In this document: positions 12,571 through 24,119 of the stretch, piece by piece | How the letters are laid out: each line of letters begins with the position of its first letter | Position numbering within the stretch: the stretch's first letter is position 1 | Assembly (NCBI GenBank): GCA_963930645.1 | Contig: OZ005662.1 | Location: 5,213,436-5,277,435, forward strand | DNA length: 64,000 nt | Direction: 5' to 3' | Source of the DNA: Salticus scenicus | Taxonomy: Eukaryota; Arthropoda; Arachnida; Araneae; Salticidae | Program-made: the position numbers and the translations under genes | The notes under the pieces: model-generated | What the model was told of the DNA's origin: nothing | What the model saw: the letters and a program-made list of their open reading frames with translations, nothing else | Databases searched by the model: none

Positions 12571-14465
12571 TGTTAAACAATAAATTTTTGTTATTCAATG
12601 ATAAACTTGATTTTTGGATTTTGGAAATTATAAAGTTAGATAAGAAAATGAGAAATGAAAAAAAATGGCCGAACGTGATCAATTTAGGTAAAAGTGGATT
12701 ACATATGCGTATATAGTGCCGCGAGTCATTAACCCTTCCTGAAATCAAATATTTCATATTGCAATCAATAATAATAATTTAAATTAAATAAATAAAATAA
12801 TAATAGAAGAATTAAGTTCTTACAAAAGAAAAGATAAACTCACCCCATCTTCATATGTGACACCTGTAAAGCAAAATTTTATAAAATCCAAAGGGAACAT
12901 TTTTTAAAACAATAAAAACACATTCTTTTCTAGAACACAAATTCTTATTTATTGTAAGCTTTTCTTATATCAAATACTTATTGTGCCGGCACTTATTCTA
13001 CAAACAATCGGACTATAATACTTAGAGGAAAACAGCCTCTCAACATGTTTTGATATCTTAGGAGGTATGTCTTCGATCCGGTAACATCAAATTTTTGAAA
13101 TAATAATTTTCATATATTACACTCATATTACGTTATCGATCTTTTAGTTTGTAAAATGCTGTAACCGTTCCTTTCATTATGAATATCGCCATAATTCGTG
13201 CGCATTTTATTTATTTATTGTATGAGCATGTTTCATAATTCATAAAATTCTATGCAGATTTCTTGCAGTAATTCATTTCGCATTAAAAATTCATCACTGT
13301 ATGCATCACAGGATCACGGCGTGGAAGTGCGGGTTCACATTCGTTGAGTAAATTAATGCGATGATCTTAACGTATGCCACTGTAGAGAAAATAACAGTTA
13401 ACTAATAAGAAATCGTGGTGAGCCATTATATGTACGTTCAAGATTGTATTATTTACCACAAAAAGAAGCACTTCACTGATAGTTTCATCTTGGGAAAGGC
13501 CAGTATCTAATCATCTTTATCAAGCCTCGATATAGGCCTAGTAGCGGGCCAGTAACACTGTTGAGTAGTGAAGATATATCGGATCCTAATAGCATCCTTC
13601 ACGAATTCGCATACCATGGAGACATCTTGAGGTGTTTATTTCATAAAGTATTAAACCTTTACACATCGAATGTTATTTGAAGTAGTTTTAAAATAAGCCT
13701 GTCCGCGACATTGGATAAATGCCGCGGACCGGCGTAAAAGGACATGTGATTCCGCTGGCAGCTTACATCCAAGAGAGAGAGTGAGGAGAGACGCCTTCCA
13801 ATCTCCCGCGCCGCGAAACTACGCACATTCAAATTACTGCGCGCGATAAATAGTCCGAAAATGAATTATTTTTATCCGGATCGTCTGCTGAATCATAAAT
13901 AATAAAATGGAAATAAATAAATTTAATTTTATGAACGGAATATTTTATATTGGGTTAATTTTTGGATTCAATATTAATATTAAAAATTACACATTTTCCT
14001 AGAGAGACGCCACTTTTAAATCGGCGCCGTGATATATTCGCTGCGGACCTGACATATTCGCTGCGAACCGAATGGAACATTCCAGAAGAAAAATTTGAAA
14101 ATCGTCAATGAAAATGACGTCACTGATTTAAATTAGTGAAAAATGAACGTTAGGAAAATTAATAAAATTATTTTTAAATTATTTGCAGACGATCTAAAAA
14201 GATTTTGAACTGAATTAAATAATAGATAAAATTGAATTTCTTTATTGGTCAAGGTGTTTGTTTACAATCAGGAAACATCGGTAGTTTTGTTTACAAACAA
14301 AACGCTTCACTGGAAATTCTTAAATTTTTTTGTTTATTGAAAATTACGAATTTTAAGAAATTTTAAATGGAGAAAATAAATAAAATAAAAGTAACTAAAA
14401 TATTTTCCGGAGGATTTGATAAAAATTAACCGAATTCAAAAGTGTTAGAATTTTTGATTCTAACA
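12571..14465 (-). repeat. LTR copy 1 (5'-most in element direction, complete)
   Basis: The array stops exactly at this LTR's 5' end. The base after 14465 diverges from the polypurine tract seen at the corresponding place in the other units, so this is the junction with host DNA. The first flanking bases on the plus strand are ACAGG, one half of a possible 4-5 bp target duplication; the partner is outside the window. Heat-shock element at 14075-14087. Confidence 0.85.
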
Positions 14466-14850
14466 ACAGGATTAAGTAACATTGTGAGTCTCTATTTCTG
14501 TTTTACCTCACAAATACAGTTGTAACAGTCCAACAGTGTTGGAAATTGCATTCCACACAAGTTTCAAACAATTATACATAAGTGTTAGAATAGTTGCCAC
14601 ATCTATCAGGTTTAAGGGTAATAAGAAAAACCAACGGGTACTCTTTTAAATTGATCACCCTGTATATGGTAGGTAGAGAAAGTATTATTTTTAAATGAAA
14701 TTTTTGATATTGAGTTTTTGGTATATATCCCAAAACCAAATAGCAGCAGGAAATTCAAACTTGGTATTCTAAATCTGTACCATATTGGATTGCTACATGG
14801 AACTTTTCGTTTGAGACCAAGCAAATGGTTTGTGTACAGGGACACCCAAC
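14466..14850 (+). repeat. Dispersed repeat fragment next to a LINE remnant
   Basis: The part from about 14700 to 14850 (AAACTTGGTATTCTAAAT... to ...TGTGTACAGGGACAC) recurs on the opposite strand at about 31445-31315, and its end motif recurs near 47378. This is a degraded interspersed repeat; no coding potential is recognised. Confidence 0.5.
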
Positions 14851-15411
14851 ATAATCTCCCCCAAACTGTTCAATGCAGTACCTTCAAGAAGTTTAAAAAA
14901 TATATATAAATTGGGAACAGAAAGGAATAAAAATTGATGGAGAGTTTATAAATTATTTGAGATTTGCAGATGATATTGCACAGCTTCCCTCCTCATTTGA
15001 GGATTTGAAAGAAATGATTCAGGAGTTAAACAAAGAAAGCAAGTGCGTTGGATTGAAAATGAACCCCAGCAAGACAAAAGTTATGTTAAATTCCATTGTT
15101 TCTCCACTGAAGATCACTGTTGATATGGATGAATTAGAAACGTTATACAGTTATACAGTTATACTTATCTGGGACAAGTCCTTACGATAAACGGGAACAT
15201 CATGGAAGAAATTAACAATCGAGTTAAACTTCCATGGAGAGCATTCGGAAGAAATAACACTATATTCAAAAACGACCTCCCAATTTGTTTGAAAAGAAAA
15301 GTTGCATTTTGTCTGTTTTAACTTACGCTTCAGAAACTTGGACATTAACATGTAAAGCTATACAAAAACTTCAAGTATCTCACGTATTAACAGATTTTTA
15401 TCCTAAGGATA
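14850..15411 (+). pseudogene. RTE-like non-LTR retrotransposon reverse-transcriptase fragment
   Basis: Three frames together show the C-terminal half of a LINE reverse transcriptase. ISPKLFNAV near 14850 is the conserved strand before the catalytic box. KGIKIDGEFINYLRFADDI (14921-14977) carries the FADD catalytic motif. NPSKTKVM follows, then LGQVLTINGNIMEEINNRVK in a shifted frame, and finally SVLTYASETWTLTCKAIQKL in a third. At least three frameshifts and a lost 5' half show it is dead. The wording of the motifs is closest to RTE-type elements, but I cannot assign the clade firmly. It lies about 130 bp from a host exon on the other strand. Confidence 0.8.
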
Positions 15412-15538
15412 CTTATGTTGTTAAAATTTAACTTAAATCAATGTCTTCAAAGTTACAGTACTAAAATTTTGAATAGTAAATATGAACAAATTGGTAATTT
15501 TAGTTGCCCTTTTAAATATGCTATCAAAGGTAACTCAC

Positions 15539-15646
15539 CAACAATTGGCTCATTTATATTATATTCTTCTTCTTCATCACGAATTAATTGGAACAGGTAA
15601 GCTCTTTTATTAGGAACCTGTATCGTTTTTGTCTTTGAAGGAAGAT
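15539..15646 (-). CDS. Exon 9 (last visible) of the zinc-finger gene
   Basis: The acceptor TTCTTCTTTTTCAG lies above 15646 and the donor G|GTGAGT at 15538-15533. The 108 nt start with two bases that complete a GAT codon with exon 8, then encode LPSKTKTIQVPNKRAYLFQL followed by an acidic stretch with four Glu, and end one base into a codon. The charged, non-repetitive composition is unlike the flanking transposon debris. The next exon would lie past 15538, in an intron that holds the dead LINE and the tandem LTR array. Confidence 0.65.
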
Positions 15647-15776
15647 CTGAAAAAGAAGAAAAATTCACTTTCTAAAATGAAACTGCAGCCTTCCAAAATT
15701 TAGATTTCATGTAAACAATAAACAACAAAATTGTACACAGAGAGTTTAGTTTGAGTAAAATCGTTTTTATATAAAT

Positions 15777-16210
15777 TTACTAGCAGGCTTTGCCCATTTT
15801 GTTGGTATAATTTTCATAATAATAATAAGTTTCAGTTGTTCTTATATTTATTAAAAGCTTCAAAAATATGAACTTTGAATAAAATATCTGTCAAAAGCTC
15901 TGTTCGTGGTAGCGTGTTTCTGCATGCATTATGTAGGGCCCTGGTACCTGCCCACTGCCTACAGCAGCACATTACAAGATACACTTCATGTGTGAAAAAT
16001 GAAATGAACTTGCACACAAACCTCAAATAATATTTTTTCTGCATTTAGCAGCATTTTGCTTATCTGTACTCAGCCAAGACAGGCACCTATTCCATTGCCT
16101 GCAGCTGCATTTATGCAGATTGCTCAAAAAAAAAAAAAACTATTTTGCACACTGACATACCTATGTTTCCACTGCCTGCAGCAATGTCTTAAAAGGACAC
16201 CCTGCATGAT
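15777..16210. repeat. Dispersed repeat with CTGCCTGCAGCA motifs
   Basis: TACTAGCAGGCTTTGCCCAT at 15778 corresponds to a similar start at about 62468. Three spaced copies of a CACTGCCTGCAGCA-like motif follow (about 15952, 16095, 16170). No coding potential seen. Confidence 0.45.
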
Positions 16211-16490
16211 ACAATATTTTTAAACTTCAAACAAATACACAAAATGACTATACACTGATTTTAAACTATAGTAAAAATTCTTTCTTAAGCCAAATCTAAT
16301 TTAATACTCAAGTCCTATTTTTGACTCAGAATTTTCTGCTTTACATATTTATAACCTAATAGATACAGTTTTTCTCACTATGCAAAATTGAATGTCTATT
16401 GAAAATGGCGACGATTTTTTTTCACCTGAAAGAAATAGAATTGTGGTTAGTTAAGTAGTTCCAGAGATTACTTCCTACATACAAGCAAAT

Positions 16491-16690
16491 TGTAGCAAAC
16501 TGTAATTGAGATTGCTAGCAAGAGATGGTGCTGCATGTTTTGTGTTCTCAGTTAGTGAGCTCTGTGCTAGTCGCAATATAACTAGGTTGTGTTCTACAAG
16601 GAATAAATCCATTATATTATTTACTCAGCAGTACTGACACTGTTAGTCATCATTTATCTAAGCCAGTTATAACAGTGGTGACGAGAATGA
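16491..16690 (+). repeat. Possible short solo LTR with primer-binding site
   Basis: A segment beginning TGTAGCAAACTG and ending TTATAACA carries a polyadenylation-like AATAAA at about 16602. It is followed at once by GTGGTGACGAGAATGAG, which resembles the TGG-starting primer-binding sites of LTR retrotransposons. No second LTR, polypurine tract or coding region is visible, so this is a candidate only. Confidence 0.35.
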
Positions 16691-16699
16691 GATTTGATG

Positions 16700-18078
16700 T
16701 CTATTAAGAAAATGTTTTTAAAAAAATTATGGAATGCATAATTTGCCATGCCAAATTAAGCTTAAAGTACAGCTGCTGCAGAACTAAGTCTAAACTACGA
16801 CCGCCGATGAAGTGAGCTTTTGGTAACTGCACTGATTAAGCTTAAAGTACAACCGCAGAGGAAGCAAATCACCAACAACTACACCTTGCTACACCAGACA
16901 AGCAGATCGCTTCTCTGGTACATTCCTATCGTTTGATTTTTCAGTTGGAGCTTGGACTTTATATACAGAGTAAAAACAGTTTTTGTGGCCACCCTAACAA
17001 CACACTTATCCATGATAAATCCTGGAGATATCCATAGGATACTTTTTTATCCTTAGGATATCAAAGGCAAAATGACTCCAAATGACCTTTGGACTTGCTC
17101 CAAATGACATCTTCTCCAAATGTCATTTGGAGAAGATGTGCAGTTAGTGTAATGAGATTGATGATGATGTCTTGAAAGAGCTATTTTTCTGACTGCTGTC
17201 GGCCCAATGGCATATATGCAGCTTTGAAATTTGCTTTCTCCATCTGCTCCTAACTTGAACTCTACAAGAAAATTTAGACATTTTAAATGCACACTTTAAC
17301 GAATGCCTTCAATCATCGTTGAGCAATTTAACAGCTGAGTTTGTTGTGCTGTAGAATCAGCAGCTACTTTATTTGACTGCTGAGTTATAGAGCTTAGCAA
17401 AGTATTGCAACTTCAGTGCATCACTTGATAAAATGCTCTGTGATGCAGGGCTTAACTTCTAACCAAAAAAAAAAAAAAAATGGGAACGCTAAAGATTTGA
17501 AGAGCTTACTTTTGCACTTTGCTCTCATTTTAAAAACTTTTACACTGATTAAATACAGTAATAGATGAAACTACATAATTGCATACTACAGCCAGAATGT
17601 AATGCTAAAGCTTTACTTTTTACAGGTTTCAAATATTCTATTTTTCTTTAATTTTGTACTATTCTCTATTTTGTTTTCAAAGAAGAACTTTCACTGACTT
17701 ACATGAAGTAGAACACATTCTTTACATGCCTAAAGTTTCCCAATAATTCGTCTAACACTTTTTAAGATTGACAAAATGTTTGAAACTGAAAGTATTTGGT
17801 CATTCCTGGTAAGGTGGCATCACTGATCAGCATAACTGTTCTACAATTTACAAAATAATTGTCTTAAACTAATTTCTGGAAGTTTTAATTATATAATATC
17901 TTTAACATTAGACATTATCAATCTCCCCATCCCCCAAATCCCTTTACTTGAATAAACAAAAGTTTCTAATATTATAATAAAACAAAATATTTTAATATTG
18001 CAATAAAGCATAAATTAATATAATTATAAAATTCTAAGTAAAAACTAAAACAATTAAATAAATAATAGAGAAACTTAC
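16700..18078. other. Intronic sequence, no gene recognised
   Basis: AT-rich intron sequence of the zinc-finger gene. It contains an almost perfect 33-bp palindrome at 17107-17139 and short poly-A tracts. Short ORFs have no recognisable domain. Confidence 0.5.
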
Positions 18079-18100
18079 CTCCAGGACCCTTTTTAACATT
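18079..18100 (-). CDS. Exon 8, 22-nt microexon of the zinc-finger gene
   Basis: Acceptor CTTTTAATACAG and a consensus donor GTAAGT flank 22 nt encoding NVKKGPG plus one base. The entry phase 0 matches exon 7 and the exit base G joins exon 9 as GAT (Asp). Two strong splice sites around an in-frame piece support it; the shortness limits confidence. Confidence 0.55.
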
Positions 18101-18435
18101 CTGTATTAAAAGAAAAAATAATAGTTAGAAAAAAACAAACACCAAACAAAGAAAAATTTCAAAGAAATTTTCAGTATATAAAAATAGTATATATAAATAA
18201 GTTTGAAAATAATGATTGTTAAAAACAAGAAATACCCATAAGCATAACTAAACTCTAAGCAGAAGAAGGAGGGGGGGGGGGGGGGGTGAGTTGTTCAGGA
18301 CTTACCATTAAATTACCCTTTCTCCACAAAGCAACAATAATCTTGATCCTAAAACTTAAGTTTCAATTAAATACAACCTCAATCACTTTTCATGTATGTT
18401 TAACAGGAACCCAACCACATGATATCAGATATTAT

Positions 18436-19466
18436 TAGAGGTCAAGACTTACAATTTTTGTAAGTAGCCAGTGGCCACTGAACATGATTAACTCAGTGGC
18501 CACTCGCGAGTCGACGTTATAGCTGATATTCACACACATAATTAAAAAATATATATCTATATACATATAAAGGCATAAAACACAGATGATATGGTCGGGA
18601 AATTAAGAAATAGTGGCCTTTATTGTATTATTTTAATAATAAAAATAATAATAAAAAAATATGTACTTCCACAGATTAAAAAAAAAAAAAAAAAAAAAAA
18701 AAATCCTTAAATATTGTTTGAATATAAATATTTTTTTTTAAAATTTCATACTTCTCGAGCTTAAAATTTTTAATATCTGAAATGAAAGCAGCTGGGATAA
18801 AGACAAAATTGGCTGAGAAATCAAATCATTGAAAAATGATTCGACTTTTGAGAGAAGATATGATCTCGTTTGAATTTCCTTTGAGTGTTTATGATTTTAT
18901 TCTTATTAGTATTTTAAGAGTGAGTTTTATAAACATATAGGGTAGTTATAGTAGCATATAATGCAACTTTCAAATGCTATTAATAATTATAGTATTATAA
19001 AGAAGATTTGAAAGTTTTAGTAATAAGGAGAAATATATGGACTTTCGTAGTTAAGTATTAATTTCATTTCGATACAGAAAACAGCAGGCTATAATGATGA
19101 TACACTAACAAAATGTTATTTCTCATACACAATTCGTGTTTTGCAAGAATATTTACTTTGTCTTATTGAAAGAGAAATACAAAAATTTGATTCAATTAAT
19201 AAATTTCACCTAGTGTGACAAATCCATACGGAAAACAGATGTGATTAGCATTAGAAGAAAACAAAATTATTTTGAGTCTGGGGGAAAGGGGGTGGGGGCA
19301 AAAAATCTTTTTGGCATATTATCCGAGATTTAATTATATTAACAGACATGCGATTGCTAAAATTAGAAATTAGCTGAATTTTTTTTGCTAACATGATTGT
19401 TTGGTTAATTGATTGAACATTGATAATGTCACTTTTAATAAATTAACTACCTAACTACCTAAACAG

Positions 19467-19502
<36 letters not shown>

Positions 19503-20267
19503 CTTTCTATCTACATTAAAAATTTCAGGATTTTTTCGTTAGCACAAGACAATTCTATAATATTATTGCCATAAGTTTTATATCCACATAAAACCTTATT
19601 AAAATTCCATGTCAACAAGGGAAAAAAAAATCAAACAAATATAAAATATGATTTTATGTACATTAATCATACATATTTAACAAAGCTACAGTAGTTAATT
19701 ATCAGATTCTAATATGCATAAAACCAACTGAGTATTAATTTTCTTAAATTGATTAAGAAAAAATTTTCCTACCTGAAAAATTTAGTCTATATTTTCTCCC
19801 TTGTTTAAGCATTTGGAATAAATATTAAATTTAATTGAGAAAAAATAAGTAGATTTATCAAGTTCAGTAATGAAGTTTAAAAATAACTACTTATGTGAGA
19901 AACATTGAGCACTTCTATCTCTTTATTGTTTCTAGAATTAATCACTGATCACTATCTGGAGATGGGGGGGGGGGGGAGTAAAAATTCATTACATGAGTAA
20001 GAAATATTTAACTATTCTATTTGTTTATAGGTTCTAGAATCTCATTAAGCAAGTTTAAAATGAATATTGACATTTATGTTGTGGATGGAGAAAGATTATG
20101 AATTGGGTGACTTTCGTAGCGAATTTAATCGCCGATCGTTAATGAGGTTTCTTTTTTAAAAACGGACGATATCCGCAATTTTTTTTTAAAGCAGAAGTTA
20201 ATTCGCAAAATTCCGCAAATTAGGGAGAGGGGGGAACGGGGGGACCGCAGATTTCCACGAAATCGAG

Positions 20268-20298
<31 letters not shown>

Positions 20299-20390
20299 TC
20301 TGATTGGAGATTACAGCAATTTTTTTAGGCTGCCATTTTTTCAAATTAGGTCGCCACGTGGCGGGTGGCGGCCGTGAGTCTTGACCTCTA
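18436..20390. mobile_element. hAT-like non-autonomous DNA transposon, 1955 bp
   Basis: Termini TAGAGGTCAAGACT and AGTCTTGACCTCTA are inverted, and the insertion is flanked by the 8-bp duplication GATATTAT (18428-18435 and 20391-20398), the length expected of hAT elements. The interior has no transposase, only AT-rich sequence with an (AT)n run at about 19468-19501, a poly-G run near 19966 and a poly-A run near 20272. The block around 19900-20160 (GAGCACTTCTAT..., TTTAAAATGAATATTGACAT) recurs in the insertions at 28208-29756 and 55077-56233, defining one family. Confidence 0.75.
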
Positions 20391-20398
20391 GATATTAT

Positions 20399-22440
20399 TA
20401 ATCTAAATTTAAGTTTATCCTAACATCATTCATTCAGTTTAAAATTATTAACAAGTAACAATAGTATTTCTATTTCAGTTTTAAATAATGCTTTTAGGTT
20501 GATTTATTAAGAAATTGACCTATTGCAATCACTTCATTTATAATGAAAATTTTGTCATCGCGATAATTTCTGAAATAATACACGAAATCGAATCAAATTT
20601 GGACAAAGGACTTATTTTACAAATATCTTGGATGAGTTCGTTAATCAAAGGTCTCTGCCATTTTGTTTTCAGCTGGCGGTCACTGGAAAATTTCATATCC
20701 ACATTGTAACAAGCATATTTAAGGAACGATTTGCTTGAATTTTGATGTATTTATAGACTATATAAGGGTCTCTATTAAGTTCATTTATGAACTTTATCCG
20801 CCATTTTTAACAAAGTGGTGAATATCTTCCACAAAGTGACGCCACTTGAAAATTTATTATCATGACTTCCGAAATAATACTCCAAATTGAACATAATTTG
20901 GGCAGCGAATTTATCTTATAAACATCTTGGATGAGTTCGCTAACCAACGCCAATGATAGTTAACGCAAAATCATTCAAAGAAAAATTCATGTTTGACGAT
21001 CCAGTTTTCGAGACAGCTTTAGTATAAGAACCCTATGGCGACTTTTAAATTTTTGCTGCCATGTTGGCGATGCCTTTTAATTATTTTTTTAATTTATTCA
21101 TTTTGGCATAATTTTTTGCATTAAAAAAAAAACAAAAAAACTTAGTGCCTATTTTGATTATATGCCTATTTAAATTAGATGCCTACTTTATTATTGAGTT
21201 TTTTTAGTCAATTTATAATGCAAAAGTTCATATTTTGTTTATATCTTTAAAGTATTGCTAGGTTTAAAAATGACGTGCTTGCAAAGATTATAAAGGTGCA
21301 AATTTTAAAAATAATTTTTTTCTATAAAATTCTCTCATCAGACAAATGTCATTTTTTTTTTTTTTTTTTTAAATCCTCATGCATTTTATTGCCACTACCG
21401 TATCTTTTCTACAAAATATAATCGTAATTAGTCTACGTTATAGAAATATTATATAGATTGTTAAGAAGTTTCATTGTTTTATTTAAAAAATAAAACTTCT
21501 TGTCTTTTTAATTTATATTTGGCTGATTTTACATATACAAAAATCAGCAAATATGAATTTGGCATTTGCAGTTTAAAATTTACAATAAATAGTAAATACA
21601 TACAGTTATATGGCGTTTGCCTCTAATATGAGACTCCCACATCTGTTTACTGTTCATGTGTGAGTCACAAATCTAAAAAAAAAAAAAAAAAAATGAGAAT
21701 TATTAATATATGTATGTATATACACAGATATTTGAGTACTTTTATTTAAAATGCATCCATTTTTAAAAAGATTCAAAGTTTTGGATCATTAACATGTATA
21801 CAGCTAATGATTAAAATAATAGAAGAAAAGAACAAGCAAGTTAATGAAAAATAATTTAAAACTAAAATTAGTTTGTGAATAAAAAAAAAGTATTAAATTT
21901 TTAACATTCATTAAGAAGTTATAAAACAATAAAACATTCCTTCTTCCACGAAAAAAAAAAAAAAAAAAAAAAAGCACAAAACAGAATTTAATTTAATATA
22001 ATAAGACCTATTTTACGATATAAAGGCATGCAATAACTGTGTTTTATTCCCTAGCACTGGTTTCTGAAAATTTCTTTGGTATAGCTCTAGCATACAAGCC
22101 TCTTGGCAGCTTTTCAATTTTTGTTGTCATTCTGGCACTGAATTAAAACGGCTTTCCCAACTGCATAAGAGATGTGGTCGCAGACAAATAAAATTTGACA
22201 CCAGCGACAGTAACTTTTTTTTTTTTTTTTTTTTTTTAAATAATAGAGATTTTAAAGTTAAAATCGGTTTTTTATTTAATACCTTTTGAACTAATTATAC
22301 GAATGAACTAAAAATATGGTGTTTGCTAGATTTTGTCGTGATTAATAAATGTACCAAATTTTGATAAAATCTGAAAATACGGACAGATACAATGACAAAC
22401 TTTTCTTATATATATTCAGATAAAAACAAAAATGTTTGAA
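20399..22440. repeat. Dispersed and locally duplicated repeats
   Basis: A diverged direct duplication is visible: CAAATATCTTGGATGAGTTCG at about 20620 and AAACATCTTGGATGAGTTCG at about 20920, each inside a longer similar stretch. The block at about 22020-22150 (ATAACTGTGTTTTATTCCCT) recurs inverted at about 53190-53035, and 20990-21070 resembles part of it. Several poly-A/T tracts. No coding region recognised. Confidence 0.5.
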
Positions 22441-22444
22441 TGTT

Positions 22445-23060
22445 CATTCAAAGTGATAAGTAAACTAGTATGATGTGGCCACCACATAACTTTCTTCTAT
22501 ATAGTTTTACACAAAATTTATTCAATACAAATTATCTATTAAATTATCAAATTATTTTCCATTTTAAATGCAGACGATTTTTATCTGAGAGAAAGTTTTT
22601 TTTCCCCCCCCCCCCTAAGTTTTTTTTTTTTTTTTTTTCCGTTAAAAGTAAAAAAAAAAAAATCGATAACTTTGTTTTAAATTATCATAGATCTCGTTTA
22701 AAAGGTATTGACGAGACCTTTTGAAAGATACCCATATTGAAAATTTACTCTCCCCCAGAGGGGGGAAGCGATGCTCCCACATGCACAGAATTATTTTCCT
22801 AGTTAACTACTACTATTATCAGTAATTAATATTAAATTTACAATCACAAGTTAAAAATAACTCTCATTATGTACTTTTATACAAAATTTTGTCCTATACT
22901 GCCATGTTAAAAATTTAGAAAAAAAATGCGATCATAGCGCCACCTGTTGAGCGATTGATCCCCAAATTTAATCCGCACCAATTTATGTCAGGGTCCAACT
23001 AAATACCAAGTTTGGTTAAATTTCGTTCATTGGTTCATGTAATTTCCAAAGTGTTCTATT
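22445..23060 (-). repeat. Copy of a dispersed repeat shared with 43873-44562
   Basis: On the minus strand this copy shows the same order of blocks as the plus-strand copy at 43873-44562: a statement-like conserved run about CAAACTTGGTATTTAGTT, a GATCAATCGCTCAACAGGTGGC-like segment, TAGTTAACTAGG, a C/G-rich run, and an end near ACTAGTATGATGTGGCCAC. No ORF of note. Related sequence also occurs at about 31560-31770. Confidence 0.6.
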
Positions 23061-23139
23061 TATAGACAGATAATAAAAAAGCATAGAATGTTTGTGGTTT
23101 TATGGAATCGCTTTTTTTCCCCGTAGTAATAGTTCAAGT

Positions 23140-23153
23140 AAGCACAAAAAAAA

Positions 23154-23200
<47 letters not shown>
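23140..23200. repeat. Poly-A followed by (AT)n microsatellite
   Basis: A run of about 27 A is followed by about 15 AT units and a short GT run. Confidence 0.9.
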
Positions 23201-23207
<7 letters not shown>

Positions 23208-23227
23208 ACGTATTTTTAATTGCTTGC

Positions 23228-24024
23228 TGAAAGAGAGATGAGAGTCGGAGGACACCATGGATGGAGACATTCGTTCAAGCAAACATCTTTATTGTTTCAC
23301 AGTCGGGACGAAGGCGAAGACGAATGGAGTTTTAATCCGACAAGGGCCGATGATTCGCGTTGGCCTTGCAGCCGCGGCATTCGGGGTTTAGATAATTACC
23401 AGATTACGTTAATTTCGGAGGTACGGGTCGCATGGAAAAGTCTAGCAAGTCAAGACCGTGTCAAATCGCTCCGTTTGTTTACTGTTTGGGCTTTTATACC
23501 CATAATTTTTGGTGTAGTTTGGCGATGTTATAGTTCCCACCCATTTTATTTAATTGGTCATTTTATTAAAAACCAACGCTTTTTCCTGCCTTCTCATTAT
23601 GTCTTATTGGATATATTTTTATATTCTGCAGACCTTGCGATTCGATCGGCACCCTATTTTGCCAAACTCGCCAAACCCATTAAATCTGACATGAGATAAT
23701 CAAACCACAACTTAAACTCATTAAAACCATTATTTATTGCTTTGTATCTGCTCGGCACTTATTAAATTTATTTCTAGAGGCCAATTATAAAGCTATTTCC
23801 AGATATCACAATACTTAAATGATTAACTTATTTATTTCATATGATCGTGACGCGACTTCACTTTCCATTCATTATTTTTTATGCTTTAATCTTACAGCTT
23901 AATATGAAATCTCCTTTAATTTATTTCGCCATATTACTTTGAAATATAACCAGAATACCCTGAAACTCTGAAAATGTTAATTTAATTCTTACTTCTTTTT
24001 ATTTCTTATATTTCATATCTTTCA
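23228..24024 (-). repeat. Probable solo or 3' LTR of a Gypsy-like element
   Basis: The segment begins TGAAAGA and ends TCTTTCA, inverted ends of the kind found on LTRs. On the minus strand it is preceded by GGACGGGGGGGATA, a polypurine tract, and by a moderately GC-rich stretch up to about 24120. A 159-codon plus-strand frame over the left part starts without ATG, has no recognisable domain and runs antisense to the proposed LTR; I treat it as non-coding. The partner LTR is not in view, so the exact ends are tentative. Confidence 0.5.
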
Positions 24025-24119
24025 TATCCCCCCCGTCCAAGCGAGATCCCCCGGATTTGCCTGCAAAGCCGTGGGAGCTCACCTGGAGGTAGATGACGTT
24101 CCAGGTGATATGGACCTAA

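Larger units (their letters stand above)
1..14465 (-). mobile_element. Tandem array of a large non-autonomous LTR retrotransposon
   Basis: A unit of 4264-4265 bp repeats about 3.4 times with only scattered single-base and poly-T length differences. Read on the minus strand it resolves into LTR-internal-LTR-internal-LTR-internal-LTR. Each LTR starts TGTTAGAATC and ends TTTAACA. After the LTR end, two bases precede a primer-binding-site-like TGGTGCCGTCGCG. Before the next LTR lies a polypurine tract, GGAGAAGGGGGG. The array ends at 14465, precisely at an LTR 5' terminus, so the boundary is the element's own end rather than a random tandem duplication. No ORF over about 100 codons and no gag, protease, RT or integrase similarity is visible, so the element is non-autonomous (LARD-like). 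Its orientation is that of the host gene on the same strand. The other end lies outside the window. Confidence 0.85.

Noticed and set aside
18300..18360. Additional 43-nt exon of the zinc-finger gene with donor GTAAGT near 18302
   Set aside because: The frame required by exon 7 contains a stop, and 43 nt would break the phase between exons 7 and 8.
23220..23699. 159-codon plus-strand ORF, among the longest in the window
   Set aside because: No ATG at its start, no domain, and it is antisense to a segment with LTR-like ends and an adjoining polypurine tract.
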